From assembly GCA_025451535.1 (NCBI GenBank), contig JANWKE010000183.1, positions 1 to 35,521 of the forward strand: a DNA stretch of 35,521 nt. Direction: 5' to 3'. The translations under genes were made by a program, and so were the position numbers. How positions within the stretch are numbered: the stretch's first letter is position 1; each line of letters starts with the position of its first letter. Below are positions 34,340 through 35,521 of this stretch, piece by piece. Source of the DNA: Verrucomicrobiia bacterium. GTDB lineage: Bacteria; Verrucomicrobiota; Verrucomicrobiia; Limisphaerales; UBA11358. The notes beneath the pieces were generated by a model that had not been told where the DNA came from, made no database searches, and saw only the letters and a list, made by a program, of their open reading frames with translations.

Positions 34340-35179
34340 GTGAAATTCTGGGGCGTGCGCGGCTCGATTCCGACACCGGGACCGAAGACGGTGCGTTTTG
34401 GCGGCAACACTTCCTGCGTGGAAATCCGCAGCGGCAACCAGATTATCATCCTCGACGCGGGCACCGGATTGCGGGCGCTGGGCCAGTCCCTGTTGGCGGA
34501 ATTCAAAAATCAGTCGCTCAATCTCACCCTGCTCCTGACGCACACGCATTGGGACCACATCCAGGGCCTGCCGTTCTTCGGGCCGATTTATCATTCGCGC
34601 TGCCGGTTGCGGATTCTGGGTTGTGAAGGCGCGCGCAAAGGCCTGGTCAGTGTGCTCACCGGCCAGATGGAAAGCACCTACTTTCCCGTGCCATTCGACA
34701 AATTGCCCAGCAACATCGAAATCGAGGAACTCAAAAAATTTGATTTCAAGATCGGTGCCGTGCAGGTGCGGGTGCAACGCGCGCATCATCCCGGCATGTG
34801 CGTCGGGTACCGGCTGTTCACGCCGCGCGGGTCGGTGGCCTATTTCCCCGACAGTGAACCGCAGCCCGGCGGCGAGGACCAGGAAATGATCAAATTCCTC
34901 GACCAGGCGGACGTGCTGATTCTCGATTCACAATACGATGCCGTGGAATACGAACGGCACGCGGGCTGGGGCCACGGCTGCGTGGACGACTCGGTCGCGC
35001 TGGCGCTGGCGGCAAACGTCAAACAGTTGTGCCTGTTTCATCACGACCCGGAACGCAGCGATAAACAGCTGGCGGCTCTGCTCCAGCACGCGCGCCAGCT
35101 CGTGACCCGGCAACGGGCGAAATTGAAAGTGGACGCCGCCCGCGAAGGCATGACCATCCGGCTGGGCGGGGAACGTTAG
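34340..35179 (+). CDS. MBL-fold metal-dependent hydrolase
   Basis: 279 residues with a GTG start at 34340; a stop lies 10 codons upstream in frame, and no ATG is available. Conserved points are MKFWGVRGSIPTPG, FGGNTSCVEI, LDAGTGLRALG, the zinc motif HTHWDH (68-73), RAHHPGMCVGYRL, AYFPDSEP, VLILDSQYD and LFHHDPERSD. This group is related to PhnP and to class III-like phosphodiesterases that act on cyclic or phosphoribosyl substrates; the true substrate is unknown. In related proteins this domain is often tied to signalling. It is the second MBL protein in the window but not close to the beta-CASP one. Confidence 0.85.
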   Translation: MKFWGVRGSIPTPGPKTVRFGGNTSCVEIRSGNQIIILDAGTGLRALGQSLLAEFKNQSLNLTLLLTHTHWDHIQGLPFFGPIYHSRCRLRILGCEGARKGLVSVLTGQMESTYFPVPFDKLPSNIEIEELKKFDFKIGAVQVRVQRAHHPGMCVGYRLFTPRGSVAYFPDSEPQPGGEDQEMIKFLDQADVLILDSQYDAVEYERHAGWGHGCVDDSVALALAANVKQLCLFHHDPERSDKQLAALLQHARQLVTRQRAKLKVDAAREGMTIRLGGER

Positions 35180-35407
35180 CAGATTCTGCCAGCGAACAGG
35201 CAGGGTGGGTAGTCCTCTGCCCTCCGCAAACACAGAGCACGACGCGCCCTGCCGAAATCAGGCGAAGATTTGCCGCCTTTGCCTGATGAAGATATCCGTT
35301 CCTCCGCGACGCAACTTCCTGTGGACAAATCATTTTCCCGGAAATAAGGTCTAAATTATGAAGCCGGATGGGCTGCAAAACAAGCCGCCGATTGTTTGTT
35401 AGAAAAC
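35180..35407. other. Intergenic region after the MBL hydrolase
   Basis: No terminator or gene is supported. A 14-codon open frame (ATG 35358 to TAG 35402) is too short to believe. The AT-rich part around 35340-35360 may hold the promoter for the gene at the right edge. Confidence 0.35.
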
Positions 35408-35461
35408 ATGAGGGCAGAGAGCGGGCGCGTGAACGCCCTGATAAACTCTCTGCCTGTATGA
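35408..35461 (+). CDS. Possible 17-codon leader peptide overlapping the next start
   Basis: ATG at 35408 opens a 17-codon frame (MRAESGRVNALINSLPV) whose TGA overlaps the following ATG as ATGA. No good ribosome site is seen. It runs through the hairpin at 35413-35454, so its translation would change that structure. It may be chance. Confidence 0.25.
   Translation: MRAESGRVNALINSLPV
35413..35454 (+). promoter_or_regulatory. Stem-loop in the leader of the right-edge gene
   Basis: GGCAGAGAG (35413-35421) pairs perfectly with CTCTCTGCC (35446-35454), with an inner 5-bp stem GGGCG/CGCCC. It ends 3 nt before the ATG at 35458 and would cover any ribosome binding site. A translational control element is possible. 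Confidence 0.45.
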
Positions 35462-35521
35462 ACTATCACAACGCAGTTTCTACTCCGGCGGTTGCCGCAG
35501 TGCAACCGGTAAATCATCGTC
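35458..35521 (+). CDS. Start of a hypothetical gene, 5' partial view at right edge
   Basis: The frame opens at ATG 35458 and is still open after 21 codons (begins MNYHNAVSTPAVAAVQPV). Too little is visible to name it. It lacks a clear ribosome site because the stem-loop occupies that position, so the true start may lie further downstream beyond the window. Confidence 0.35.
   Translation, partial: MNYHNAVSTPAVAAVQPVNHR

Overview
The window looks like a chromosomal segment of a Gram-negative bacterium of the Verrucomicrobiota, most likely the Pedosphaerales/Limisphaerales group. This placement is an inference from gene content. It rests on LpxA and Mla-type outer-membrane lipid genes, an OmpL-like porin, a giant glycine-rich autotransporter-like passenger, a pseudopilin starting [21 protein letters not shown], a membrane-anchored ECF sigma factor, a DNRLRE-type secreted protein, and many short repeat tracts inside genes. 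There is no phage, integrase, transposase or CRISPR array; it reads as core chromosome with some accessory surface genes.

Layout. 1-1903 (-): start of a repetitive secreted protein that runs off the left edge. 2328-2403 (-): tRNA-Ile(CAU). 2670-9117: MBL/beta-CASP nuclease (+), GspF/PilC (-), OmpL-like porin with its own promoter and terminator (+), three short palindromic repeats, MetF (+), DNRLRE protein (+). 9331-19180: a run of ten minus-strand genes, lpxA, GYF_2/DUF4190, DUF2752, ybjQ-like, yebC, an HpnN-like RND/MMPL exporter, an unknown repeat protein, mlaE, mlaF, mlaD. 19332-21944 (+): U32/RlhA-like protein. 21999-25457 (-): pseudopilin, ECF sigma factor fused to a membrane sensor-like region, RadC. 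25797-29441 (+): AddA-like helicase-nuclease. 29438-35179: membrane-anchored GrpE-like protein (-), lipid kinase (+), zinc-ribbon protein (-), tRNA-Lys(TTT) (-), TMTC-like TPR glycosyltransferase (-), a second MBL hydrolase (+). The right edge holds a hairpin leader and the start of another gene.

How the genes may work together. The lpxA-to-mlaD block brings together lipid A synthesis, RND lipid export and MCE-type phospholipid transport. An uncharacterised protein rich in WPLF/WPLY-type motifs lies between the RND exporter and MlaE, and is the best candidate in the window for a new envelope component. The sigma factor and pseudopilin overlap by four bases and are probably translationally coupled.

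The strongest unexplained signal is a set of heptanucleotide tandem tracts. At least nine sites carry different 7-bp units, most of them inside two genes (rlhA-like and addA-like), where they add apparent linker peptides without breaking the frame. One more site lies between the unknown repeat protein and mlaE. Two sites have inverted arms that could form hairpins. Three copies of a separate short palindromic element lie between the porin terminator and metF. Together these suggest dispersed small repeats that tolerate insertion into coding sequence. All functional calls are from sequence reading alone; no database search was run.
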